Part shown: positions 1 to 7,327 of the stretch, one piece after another
How positions within the stretch are numbered: the stretch's first letter is position 1
How the letters are laid out: the number at the start of each line of letters is the position of its first letter
NCBI GenBank assembly: GCA_946221915.1
Contig: CAMIKG010000073.1
Span: 1-21,473, forward strand
DNA from: an uncultured Erwinia sp.
Lineage (GTDB): Bacteria; Pseudomonadota; Gammaproteobacteria; Enterobacterales; Enterobacteriaceae
Reading direction: 5' to 3'
DNA: 21,473 nt
Notes under the pieces: generated by a model
What the model was told of the DNA's origin: nothing
What the model saw: only the letters and a program-made list of their open reading frames with translations
The model's database searches: none
Program-made: the position numbers and the translations under genes

Positions 1-177
1 CCTTAGCACTATTATCGGCGTTATTATTCCTTTTCTTATTGTTATTTTTAATTATTTTACAAAGATTTCACTCTTGTTATTACTGGATTTAACCTTTTTG
101 TTAGTAGGGATAGCGTAGCGCTGCCGTTTTACAGACAAAAGATCGGCCTGCGACGTTTTTTTGATAACAAAAGGGTA
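1..177. other. AT-rich intergenic DNA beyond the sucD terminator
   Basis: This stretch lies downstream of the sucABCD terminator and contains no believable gene; the one short reading frame crossing it also runs through the terminator. It is strongly AT-rich, with runs of A and T, as is common for promoter regions. In several relatives of E. coli the next gene on this strand is cydA, whose upstream region is AT-rich and bound by ArcA and FNR, so this could be the start of that control region. That is inference only, because the next gene is outside the window. Confidence 0.4.
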
Positions 178-200
178 TAAAAAAACCGCCCGAGGGCGGT
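178..200 (-). terminator. Rho-independent terminator of sdhCDAB-sucABCD
   Basis: Read on the minus strand, arms ACCGCC and GGCGGT enclose a CTCG loop and are followed directly by a run of T residues and then ATA. It lies about 46 nt after the sucD stop codon, with no other gene in between. This is a textbook intrinsic terminator and marks the end of the long TCA operon. Confidence 0.9.
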
Positions 201-246
201 TTAACTTAGCGGGCAGACGAGACACCTGCCAGCATGGTGTTGCCAT
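178..246 (-). ncRNA. sucD 3' UTR, candidate SdhX-like (RybD) small RNA
   Basis: In E. coli the 3' UTR of the sdhCDAB-sucABCD transcript is cut by RNase E to give the Hfq-binding small RNA SdhX, which links TCA cycle expression to acetate metabolism (ackA is a known target). This window has a roughly 70-nt 3' UTR in the same place, ending in a strong hairpin with a U-tract, which Hfq-dependent 3'UTR RNAs need. The upstream half can form two overlapping, mutually exclusive short hairpins: ACACC with GGTGT, or GGCAG with CTGCC. Identity as SdhX rests on position and the terminator; I cannot verify the seed sequence from memory. Confidence 0.4.
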
Positions 247-1119
247 TTAAGCAGGCAGCACGGCTTTCACGGCATCGCCGATATCGGCAAGGCTGCGCAC
301 GGTTTTCACGCCTGCCGCTTCCAGTGCAGCAAACTTCTCGTCTGCTGTACCTTTACCACCGGCAATGATGGCGCCAGCATGGCCCATACGCTTGCCTTTA
401 GGCGCAGTCACGCCCGCGATGTAACCGACAACCGGTTTGGTCACGTGCTCTTTGATAAACGCAGCGGCTTCCTCTTCCGCGCTGCCGCCGATCTCACCGA
501 TCATCACAATCGCTTCGGTCTGCGGATCGTCCTGGAACAGTTTCAGGATATCAATAAAGTTAGAGCCTGGGATTGGGTCACCACCAATACCGACACAGGT
601 AGACTGGCCATAACCGATATCGGTGGTCTGTTTCACTGCTTCATAAGTCAGCGTACCGGAACGGGACACGATGCCCACACGGCCTGGCTTGTGAATGTGA
701 CCCGGCATGATGCCGATCTTACATTCGCCTGGGGTGATCACACCCGGGCAGTTTGGACCGATCATACGCACGCCCGCTTCATCCAGCTTCACTTTCACCG
801 TCAGCATATCGAGGGTAGGAATACCTTCGGTGATGGTGATGATCAGTTTGATGCCCGCATCGATCGCTTCCAGGATGCCATCTTTACAGAATGGCGCCGG
901 AACGTAGATAACAGAGGCGGTTGCACCGGTCGCTTCTACCGCTTCACGCACGGTGTTAAATACTGGCAGACCCAGATGTTCGGTGCCGCCTTTGCCTGGC
1001 GTCACACCGCCAACCAGCTGCGTGCCATAGGCCAGCGCTTGCTCAGAGTGGAAGGTACCCTGACCGCCAGTGAAACCCTGGCAGATAACTTTGGTGTTTT
1101 TGTCGATCAAAATGGACAT
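247..1119 (-). CDS. sucD: Succinyl-CoA synthetase, alpha subunit
   Basis: SucD is the alpha subunit of the cytosolic ADP-forming succinyl-CoA ligase, which converts succinyl-CoA, ADP and phosphate to succinate, CoA and ATP in the TCA cycle. The 290-residue protein (E. coli 289) has the N-terminal CoA-binding Rossmann domain, with the GFTGGQGTFH glycine-rich segment near residue 16, and a ligase domain with the active-site histidine at about residue 247 in RMGHAGAIIAGG; this is the residue that is phosphorylated. Its ATG shares one base with the sucC stop codon (TAATG), so the two subunits are translationally coupled, as fits a 2+2 heterotetramer. It is the last gene of the sdh-suc operon and is followed by a terminator. 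Confidence 0.98.
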   Translation of the reverse strand: MSILIDKNTKVICQGFTGGQGTFHSEQALAYGTQLVGGVTPGKGGTEHLGLPVFNTVREAVEATGATASVIYVPAPFCKDGILEAIDAGIKLIITITEGIPTLDMLTVKVKLDEAGVRMIGPNCPGVITPGECKIGIMPGHIHKPGRVGIVSRSGTLTYEAVKQTTDIGYGQSTCVGIGGDPIPGSNFIDILKLFQDDPQTEAIVMIGEIGGSAEEEAAAFIKEHVTKPVVGYIAGVTAPKGKRMGHAGAIIAGGKGTADEKFAALEAAGVKTVRSLADIGDAVKAVLPA

Positions 1120-2288
1120 TATTTACCCTCCGCTGCGGCAGCAACAACGCGCTGCGCTGCGTCACTCAGGCTGTTTGCTGCAATAATATTCAGACCGCTG
1201 TCCGCCAGTTTCTGTGCGCCCAGCTCGGCATTGTTACCTTCGAGACGCACCACCACCGGTACGTTAACACCCACTTCCGCTACCGCGCCGATGATGCCAT
1301 CAGCAATCAGATCGCAGCGCACGATGCCGCCGAAGATGTTTACGAATACCGCTTTCACCGCATCGTCAGACAGGATGATTTTAAAGGCTTCGGTTACGCG
1401 CTCTTTGGTCGCGCCGCCGCCCACATCCAGGAAGTTCGCTGGCTGGCCGCCGTTCAGTTTAACGATGTCCATGGTACCCATCGCCAGACCTGCGCCATTC
1501 ACCATACAACCGATGTTGCCTTCCAGCGCCACGTAGTTCAGTTCCCACTGTGCAGCGTGTGCTTCGCGGGCATCTTCCTGGCTTGGATCGCGCATTTCAC
1601 GCAGCTCAGGCTGACGGAACATCGCGTTGCCGTCGGCGCCCAGTTTGCCGTCGAGGCACACCAGATCGCCCTGCTTGGTGATCACCAACGGGTTGATCTC
1701 AACCAGCGCCAGATCGCGCTCCAGGAACAGCGTCGCCAGACCCATAAAGATCTTGGTGAACTGGTTAACTTGCTTACCGGTCAGACCCAGTTTGAACGCC
1801 AGCTCACGGCCCTGATAAGGCTGTGGACCGGTTAATGGATCGAGCGCCATTTTGTGGATCAGTTCTGGCGTCTCTTCCGCCACTTTTTCGATCTCAACAC
1901 CACCTTCGGTGGAAGCCATAAACACCACGCGACGGGTGCTGCGATCGACAACTGCGCCCAGATACAGCTCCTGATCGATGTCGGTCGCTGCTTCAACCAG
2001 AATCTGGTTGACTGGCTGACCGCCCGCATCAGTCTGATAGGTCACCAGGTTTTTACCCAGCCAGTTCTCAGCGAAAGCACGGATATCTTCCTTGCTGTTC
2101 ACCACTTTCACGCCGCCCGCTTTACCACGGCCACCGGCATGAACCTGACATTTTACCACCCACGGACCTGCGCCAATTTTAGAGGCTGCTTCTTCCGCTT
2201 CACGTGGCGTGGTGCAGGCGTAACCGGTTGGCGCCGGCAGGCCGTAGCGTGCAAACAGCTGCTTCGCCTGGTACTCGTGTAAGTTCAT
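1119..2288 (-). CDS. sucC: Succinyl-CoA synthetase, beta subunit
   Basis: SucC carries the nucleotide- and succinate-binding part of succinyl-CoA synthetase. The 389-residue protein (E. coli 388) starts MNLHEYQAKQLFARYG and has an N-terminal ATP-grasp domain (about residues 2-235, with the glycine/lysine-rich segment HAGGRGKAGGVK near 51-62). The C-terminal ligase domain contains the GNIGCMVNGAGLAMGTMD and NIFGGIVRCD segments typical of the family. It overlaps sucD by one base and follows sucB after a 61-nt spacer that contains a hairpin. The Shine-Dalgarno sequence is modest (GGATAG upstream of ATG). Nothing is truncated or unusual. Confidence 0.98.
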   Translation of the reverse strand: MNLHEYQAKQLFARYGLPAPTGYACTTPREAEEAASKIGAGPWVVKCQVHAGGRGKAGGVKVVNSKEDIRAFAENWLGKNLVTYQTDAGGQPVNQILVEAATDIDQELYLGAVVDRSTRRVVFMASTEGGVEIEKVAEETPELIHKMALDPLTGPQPYQGRELAFKLGLTGKQVNQFTKIFMGLATLFLERDLALVEINPLVITKQGDLVCLDGKLGADGNAMFRQPELREMRDPSQEDAREAHAAQWELNYVALEGNIGCMVNGAGLAMGTMDIVKLNGGQPANFLDVGGGATKERVTEAFKIILSDDAVKAVFVNIFGGIVRCDLIADGIIGAVAEVGVNVPVVVRLEGNNAELGAQKLADSGLNIIAANSLSDAAQRVVAAAAEGK

Positions 2289-2322
2289 GATGTTCTATCC
2301 ATTCAGTTCTTAGAAGAGTTGG

Positions 2323-2340
2323 ACGCGGCCAGTGCCGCGC
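2323..2340 (-). other. Hairpin in the sucB-sucC spacer
   Basis: The 61-nt gap between sucB and sucC holds an inverted repeat of 7-nt arms (GCGCGGC and GCCGCGT on the coding strand, one G-T wobble) around a four-base loop. No T-run follows, so it is unlikely to be a terminator. A role in mRNA stability, processing or tuning of the E2 to succinyl-CoA synthetase ratio is possible but is inference. Confidence 0.5.
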
Positions 2341-2349
2341 CCGACGAGG

Positions 2350-3570
2350 TTATACATCCAGCAGCAGGCGCGCCGGATCTTCCAACATCTCTTTGACCGC
2401 CACCAGGTAACCAACGGATTCACGGCCGTCGATCAAACGGTGATCGTAGGAGAGCGCCAGATACATCATTGGCTGGATCACCACCTGGCCGTTCACCGCC
2501 ATTGGACGATCTTTAATGGCATGCATGCCCAGGATCGCACTCTGTGGTGGGTTGATAATTGGTGTGGACATCAGTGAGCCGAACACACCACCGTTGGTGA
2601 TGGTGAAGTTACCGCCGGTCAGTTCATCGACCGTCAGTTTGCCGTCGCGGCCTTTCACTGCCAGCTCTTTAATTTTCTTCTCGATATCCGCCATGCTCAG
2701 GGCATCGACATCACGCAGTACTGGCGTCACCAGGCCACGTGGCGTAGATACCGCGATGCTGACGTCGAAGTAGTTGTGGTACACCACATCTTCGCCATCG
2801 ATGGAAGCGTTCACTTCCGGGTAGCGTTTCAGCGCTTCCACGACGGCTTTAATGTAGAAGGACATAAAGCCGAGGCGCACGCCGTGGCGTTTCTCAAACG
2901 CATCGCCGTACTGCTTACGCAGATCCATGATTGGCTGCATGTTGACTTCGTTAAACGTGGTCAGCATAGCAGTGCTGTTTTTCGCTTCCAGCAGACGTTC
3001 TGCCACACGCTTACGCAGACGGGTCATCGGTACGCGTTTTTCGCTGCGGCCAGCCAGAGCAGGCGCAGGTGCAGCAGCTGCTGCTTTCGCTTCCGGTTTG
3101 GCGGCTGCTTTGCTGTTCGCCAGATGTTTTTCAACATCTTCACGCGTGATGCGACCACCCACACCGCTGCCTTTAATGGCAGCAGCATCCAGATCGTGCT
3201 CAGCAATCAGGCGACGGATCGCCGGGCTCAGCGCGTCGTTGCTCTCTTCATCCAGCGCAGCGGTGTGGCGCTGTGCTGGCGTGGATTCTTTGCTGTCAGA
3301 TTTCGCCGACGTCTCTTTGCCGCCGCTGTTACCCTCTTTCAGGCGGCCGAGCACCTGACGGGAAGTCACCGTGCTGCCCTCGTCTTCCAGAATGGCTTCC
3401 AGTACGCCATCTGCCGCTGCCGGTACTTCCAGCACCACTTTGTCAGTTTCGATTTCCACCAGCACTTCATCGCGCTGGACGCTGTCGCCCGGTTTTTTAT
3501 GCCAGGTCGCCACAGTGGCGTCGGCGACAGATTCAGGCAGATCGGGAACGAGAATATCTACGCTACTCAT
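2350..3570 (-). CDS. sucB: 2-oxoglutarate dehydrogenase E2 (dihydrolipoyl succinyltransferase)
   Basis: SucB is the 24-mer core of the 2-oxoglutarate dehydrogenase complex and transfers the succinyl group from lipoyllysine to CoA. The 406-residue protein (E. coli 405) has an N-terminal lipoyl domain with the lipoylated Lys44 in EIETDKVVLEV, then an Ala/Pro-rich linker, a peripheral-subunit-binding domain around residues 110-150 (SPAIRRLIAEHDLD...GSGVGGRITREDV), a second Ala-rich linker, and the C-terminal catalytic acyltransferase domain. The catalytic motif SYDHRLIDGRES supplies His377 and Asp381. It lies 14 nt after sucA with a good ribosome site (AAAGGA), so E1 and E2 are made together. 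Confidence 0.98.
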   Translation of the reverse strand: MSSVDILVPDLPESVADATVATWHKKPGDSVQRDEVLVEIETDKVVLEVPAAADGVLEAILEDEGSTVTSRQVLGRLKEGNSGGKETSAKSDSKESTPAQRHTAALDEESNDALSPAIRRLIAEHDLDAAAIKGSGVGGRITREDVEKHLANSKAAAKPEAKAAAAAPAPALAGRSEKRVPMTRLRKRVAERLLEAKNSTAMLTTFNEVNMQPIMDLRKQYGDAFEKRHGVRLGFMSFYIKAVVEALKRYPEVNASIDGEDVVYHNYFDVSIAVSTPRGLVTPVLRDVDALSMADIEKKIKELAVKGRDGKLTVDELTGGNFTITNGGVFGSLMSTPIINPPQSAILGMHAIKDRPMAVNGQVVIQPMMYLALSYDHRLIDGRESVGYLVAVKEMLEDPARLLLDV

Positions 3571-3584
3571 TATTTATCCTTTAT

Positions 3585-6392
3585 TTAATCAACGTTCAGC
3601 GCGTCATTAACCAGGTCTTGCTGCTGCTTCTGGTGAACAGACATATAGCCAACTGCCGGTGAAGCGGATGCTGGACGACCGGCGTAACGTAATGAAGCGC
3701 CAAATGGCACGACTTCGCGGAAGTGATGCTGACTGCAGTACCACGCGCCCTGGTTCAGAGGCTCTTCCTGACACCAGACGAAATCATGCACATGTGCGTA
3801 AGGCTGCAGTGCTTCCTGAACCGCTTTGTGCGGGAAAGGATACAGCTGCTCAATACGCACGATGGCAACATCGGTTTGCTCGTTTTTACGGCGCTGTTCC
3901 AGCAGGTCATAATAAACTTTACCAGAGCACAGGACGACGCGTTTAATACCTTGTGGATCAAGATCATCGATCTCGCCAATCGCAGGTTTGAAGCCGTCGT
4001 TCGCCAGTTCTTCCAGGGTCGAGATCGCCAGCGGATGACGCAGCAGCGATTTCGGCGACATCACCACCAGCGGACGGCGCATACCGCGCAGCGCCTGACG
4101 GCGCAGCATGTGGTAGACCTGTGCCGGTGTTGACGGCACGCACACCTGCATGTTCTGCTCGGCGCAGAGCTGCAGATAACGTTCCAGACGCGCGGAGGAG
4201 TGCTCCGGCCCCTGCCCTTCGTAGCCGTGCGGCAGCAGCATCACCAGGCCACACATACGGCCCCACTTCTGCTCGCCGGAACTGATGAACTGATCGATAA
4301 CCACCTGAGCGCCGTTAGCGAAGTCGCCGAACTGCGCTTCCCAGATGGTCAGGGTGCGGGGTTCCGCCGTGGCGTAACCATATTCAAACGCCAGCACCGC
4401 CTCTTCCGACAGCACGGAATCCCAGACGCGGAACTGGCCCTGTCCGTTATGGATATGCTGCAGTGGGGTATAGGTGGAGCCATTCGCCTGATTATGGATC
4501 ACCGCATGACGGTGGAAGAAGGTGCCGCGGCCCATGTCTTCACCGGAGAGACGGCACGGAATGCCTTCATCCAGGATAGTGGCGTAGGCCAGGTTCTCGG
4601 CTGCGCCCCAGTCGAACGGTTTATTACCGGCGGCCATTTCAGCGCGATCGCCATAGATTTTCGCCACGCGCGACTGCATTTCGACGCCTTCTGGCACCTG
4701 GCTGATTCGCTTCGCCAGATCCTGCAGACGTTTGATATCAACTGTGGCGGGATACGCTTCATCCCACTCATGGTTCAGGTATGGCGACCAGGTGAAAGAG
4801 TGCAGGCTCATCGGACGCCAGTTCTCTACTACGCATTCGCCCGCATCGAGCGCATCACGGTACAGGTTGACCATTTCCGTGGCATCTTCCAGACTGGCGA
4901 CTTTTTCGCCTTCCAGTCGGTCAGCGTATAACTTACGTGGCGTTGGATGTTTCTTGATCTTCTGGTACATCAACGGCTGGGTGGCGCTTGGCTCATCCGC
5001 TTCGTTGTGACCATGGCGGCGATAGCACACCAGATCGATAAACACGTCACGTTTAAAGGTGTTACGGAAATCCAACGCCAGACGGGTGACAAATGCGACT
5101 GCTTCCGGGTCATCAGCATTCACATGGAAGATCGGCGCCTGCACCATTTTACCGATGTCTGTGCAGTATTCGGTAGAGCGGGCATCTTTAGGATTCGAGG
5201 TGGTAAAACCGACCTGGTTGTTAATCACGATACGTACAGTACCGCCAACCTGGTAGCCACGCGCCTGCGACATGTTCAGGGTTTCCTGCACCACGCCCTG
5301 GCCAGTGACCGCGGCATCGCCGTGGATAGTGATAGGCAGCACTTTGTTGCTGGCTGGCTCATCGAGACGATCCAGACGCGCACGCACTGAACCCATTACC
5401 ACCGGGCTAACGATCTCCAGGTGCGACGGGTTAAACGCCAGCGCCAGGTGCACCATGCCGCCTTCGGTTTCCACGTCAGAAGAGAAGCCCATATGGTACT
5501 TCACGTCACCGGTGCCGAGATGCTCTTTGTGTTTGCCAGAGAATTCGTCGAACAGATCCTGTGGCTTTTTACCCAGTACGTTGATCAGTACGTTGAGACG
5601 ACCACGGTGCGCCATGCCCAGCACCACTTCACGGGTGCCGCTTTTACCAGCATGGCGGATCATTTCATTCAGCATTGGGATTAGCGCATCGCCGCCTTCC
5701 AGCGAGAAGCGTTTCGCGCCTGGGAATTTCGCCCCCAGATAACGCTCAAGGCCTTCCGCCGCGGTCAGCTGCTTAAGGAAACCTTTCTTCTCGTCGGCAC
5801 TGAAGCTGGCCTGCCCCACCACTGATTCGATACGCTGCTGAATCCAGCGTTTCTCTTCGGTATTGGTGATATGCATGTACTCGGCGCCAATCGATCCGCA
5901 GTAGGTCTGCTTCAGCGCGTTGTACAGTTCACCAAGCTTCATGGTGTCTTTGCCAATGGCAAAGGAGCCGACGTTAAAGGTTTCCTGGAAATCCGCTTCA
6001 GTCAGATCGTGGAAAGACGGGTCCAGATCCGCTACCGCATCCTGCTTCCACAGGCCAAGCGGATCAAGGTTAGCATTCTGATGGCCGCGGAAACGAAACG
6101 CGTTGATCAGCTGCAGCACTTTAACCTGCTTGCTATTGGTGTCTGGATCGGTAACAGAGGAGGTGTAACGCGATGCGTCTTTCGCCAGGCGGCGGAAATA
6201 CTCACGCGTTGCAGAGTGGAATTGCTCAGGTCTAACCCCAGTGCCGGGTAGCTGCTGGAACATCGAACGCCAGGCAGCATCAACAGAGTCAGGATCGGTT
6301 AAAAAATCCTCATAGAGCTGCTCTATGTAAGATTGGTTGGCGCCGGCCAGCCAGGAGGAGTCCAGCCAGGGCTTCATCGCGCTGTTCTGCAT
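3585..6392 (-). CDS. sucA: 2-oxoglutarate dehydrogenase E1 component
   Basis: SucA is the thiamine-diphosphate-dependent E1 that decarboxylates 2-oxoglutarate and succinylates the lipoyl group of SucB. The 935-residue protein (E. coli 933) begins MQNSAMKPWLDSSWL, with the N-terminal segment that binds the E2 core. Active-site histidines fall at His262 (GMAHRGRLNVL) and His300 (KYHMGFSSD), and the diphosphate-binding motif starts at Gly358-Asp359 (HGDAAVTGQG...ETLNM). The last 350 residues form the transketolase-like and C-terminal domains. A two-residue insertion near position 192 relative to E. coli explains the extra length. The start is supported by AAGGG upstream. A weak promoter of its own may lie in the 201-nt gap after sdhB. 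Confidence 0.98.
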   Translation of the reverse strand: MQNSAMKPWLDSSWLAGANQSYIEQLYEDFLTDPDSVDAAWRSMFQQLPGTGVRPEQFHSATREYFRRLAKDASRYTSSVTDPDTNSKQVKVLQLINAFRFRGHQNANLDPLGLWKQDAVADLDPSFHDLTEADFQETFNVGSFAIGKDTMKLGELYNALKQTYCGSIGAEYMHITNTEEKRWIQQRIESVVGQASFSADEKKGFLKQLTAAEGLERYLGAKFPGAKRFSLEGGDALIPMLNEMIRHAGKSGTREVVLGMAHRGRLNVLINVLGKKPQDLFDEFSGKHKEHLGTGDVKYHMGFSSDVETEGGMVHLALAFNPSHLEIVSPVVMGSVRARLDRLDEPASNKVLPITIHGDAAVTGQGVVQETLNMSQARGYQVGGTVRIVINNQVGFTTSNPKDARSTEYCTDIGKMVQAPIFHVNADDPEAVAFVTRLALDFRNTFKRDVFIDLVCYRRHGHNEADEPSATQPLMYQKIKKHPTPRKLYADRLEGEKVASLEDATEMVNLYRDALDAGECVVENWRPMSLHSFTWSPYLNHEWDEAYPATVDIKRLQDLAKRISQVPEGVEMQSRVAKIYGDRAEMAAGNKPFDWGAAENLAYATILDEGIPCRLSGEDMGRGTFFHRHAVIHNQANGSTYTPLQHIHNGQGQFRVWDSVLSEEAVLAFEYGYATAEPRTLTIWEAQFGDFANGAQVVIDQFISSGEQKWGRMCGLVMLLPHGYEGQGPEHSSARLERYLQLCAEQNMQVCVPSTPAQVYHMLRRQALRGMRRPLVVMSPKSLLRHPLAISTLEELANDGFKPAIGEIDDLDPQGIKRVVLCSGKVYYDLLEQRRKNEQTDVAIVRIEQLYPFPHKAVQEALQPYAHVHDFVWCQEEPLNQGAWYCSQHHFREVVPFGASLRYAGRPASASPAVGYMSVHQKQQQDLVNDALNVD

Positions 6393-6440
6393 TGTGATCC
6401 CTTAAGCATTGTATGCTTTTTTTCGGTTTCATTGTTGCCG

Positions 6441-6469
6441 GGTTAACGGCTTGCCGTAGTACAGTTCAA
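6441..6469 (-). promoter_or_regulatory. Possible weak sucA promoter
   Basis: In the 201-nt gap between sdhB and sucA the minus strand has TTGAAC (6464-6469) and TTAACC (6441-6446) separated by 17 nt, which would give a leader of about 40 nt. The -10 match is poor. E. coli has a weak internal promoter in the same gap in addition to read-through from sdhC, so a promoter here is expected, but this exact placement is a guess. Confidence 0.3.
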
Positions 6470-6561
6470 CGATACGAGCATTGTGCGCATTGACGCCCGG
6501 CCCGTAAGGGAACCTTTAAAAGCGATCGTGGTAACAATCGTTTTTAAAGATTTCCTGATAC

Positions 6562-6583
6562 GCCGGGAACCGCAGTTCCCGGC
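6562..6583 (-). other. Strong hairpin just after sdhB
   Basis: Perfect 9-nt arms (GCCGGGAAC and GTTCCCGGC) around a four-base loop lie 10 nt after the sdhB stop. No T-run follows (the next bases are GTATCAGG), so it should not terminate efficiently. It could protect the sdhCDAB part of the transcript from 3' decay and allow different amounts of sdh and suc mRNA; that is inference. Confidence 0.6.
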
Positions 6584-6593
6584 CTGATCGCTG

Positions 6594-7310
6594 TTACGCA
6601 CTGCGTTGCAGCAGCATCGACTTAATATGACCAATCGCCCGCGTCGGATTCAGCCCCTTCGGACAGACGCTGACACAGTTCATAATGCTATGGCAGCGGA
6701 ATACGCTGAAAGCATCGTTCAAATCATCCAGACGGGCATTGGTTTCCGTATCGCGACTGTCGATCAGGAAACGGTACGCCGCCAGTAAACCTGCCGGACC
6801 GATAAACTTGTCCGGATTCCACCAGAATGATGGGCAGGAAGTGGAACAGCACGCACAAAGTATACATTCGTACAGGCCATCCAGCTTCTCACGTTGTTCC
6901 GGCTGCTGCAGGTGTTCACGCGCAGGCGGATTCTCTCCATTATTCAACAGGTAAGGTTTAATCTTCTCATACTGAGCGTAGAACTGGCTCATGTCTACTA
7001 CCAGATCGCGAATTACCGGTAATCCAGGCAGTGGACGGATAACAATTTTCTTCGTGCCATTGCCCAGCGCGGAAACCGGCGTGATACAGGCCAGACCATT
7101 TTTACCGTTCATGTTCAGACCGTCGGAGCCACACACCCCTTCACGGCAGGAGCGGCGGAACGCCAGCGTCGGGTCTTTCTCCTTGAGAAGAATCAGCGCA
7201 TCCAGCAACATCATGTCACGGCCGTCTTTGCTCTCCAGCGTGTAATCCTGCATACGCGGAGCGTCATCGACGTCCGGGTTATAACGATAAATGGAAAATT
7301 CGAGTTTCAT
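6594..7310 (-). CDS. sdhB: Succinate dehydrogenase iron-sulfur subunit
   Basis: SdhB carries electrons from the flavin of SdhA to ubiquinone at the membrane anchor. The 238-residue protein has the same length as in E. coli. The [2Fe-2S] ligands are in CREGVCGSDG...LAC (Cys55, Cys60, Asp63, Cys75). The C-terminal ferredoxin-like domain holds the [4Fe-4S] ligands Cys149, Cys152 and Cys155 (CILCACC), the [3Fe-4S] ligands Cys159, Cys206 and Cys212, and then Cys216. It follows sdhA after 17 nt with a clear GGAG ribosome site, and is followed by a strong hairpin before sucA. Confidence 0.98.
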   Translation of the reverse strand: MKLEFSIYRYNPDVDDAPRMQDYTLESKDGRDMMLLDALILLKEKDPTLAFRRSCREGVCGSDGLNMNGKNGLACITPVSALGNGTKKIVIRPLPGLPVIRDLVVDMSQFYAQYEKIKPYLLNNGENPPAREHLQQPEQREKLDGLYECILCACCSTSCPSFWWNPDKFIGPAGLLAAYRFLIDSRDTETNARLDDLNDAFSVFRCHSIMNCVSVCPKGLNPTRAIGHIKSMLLQRSA

Positions 7311-7327
7311 CGTCTTATCTCCGCAAA

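Noticed and set aside
52..246. 64-codon minus-strand frame after sucD
   Set aside because: It runs through the operon terminator and the AT-rich spacer, has no coding-like composition and no ribosome site.
379..1536. Long plus-strand frame opposite sucD and sucC
   Set aside because: It lies antisense to two certain genes; its composition (many His, Arg, Thr) is typical of a shadow frame.
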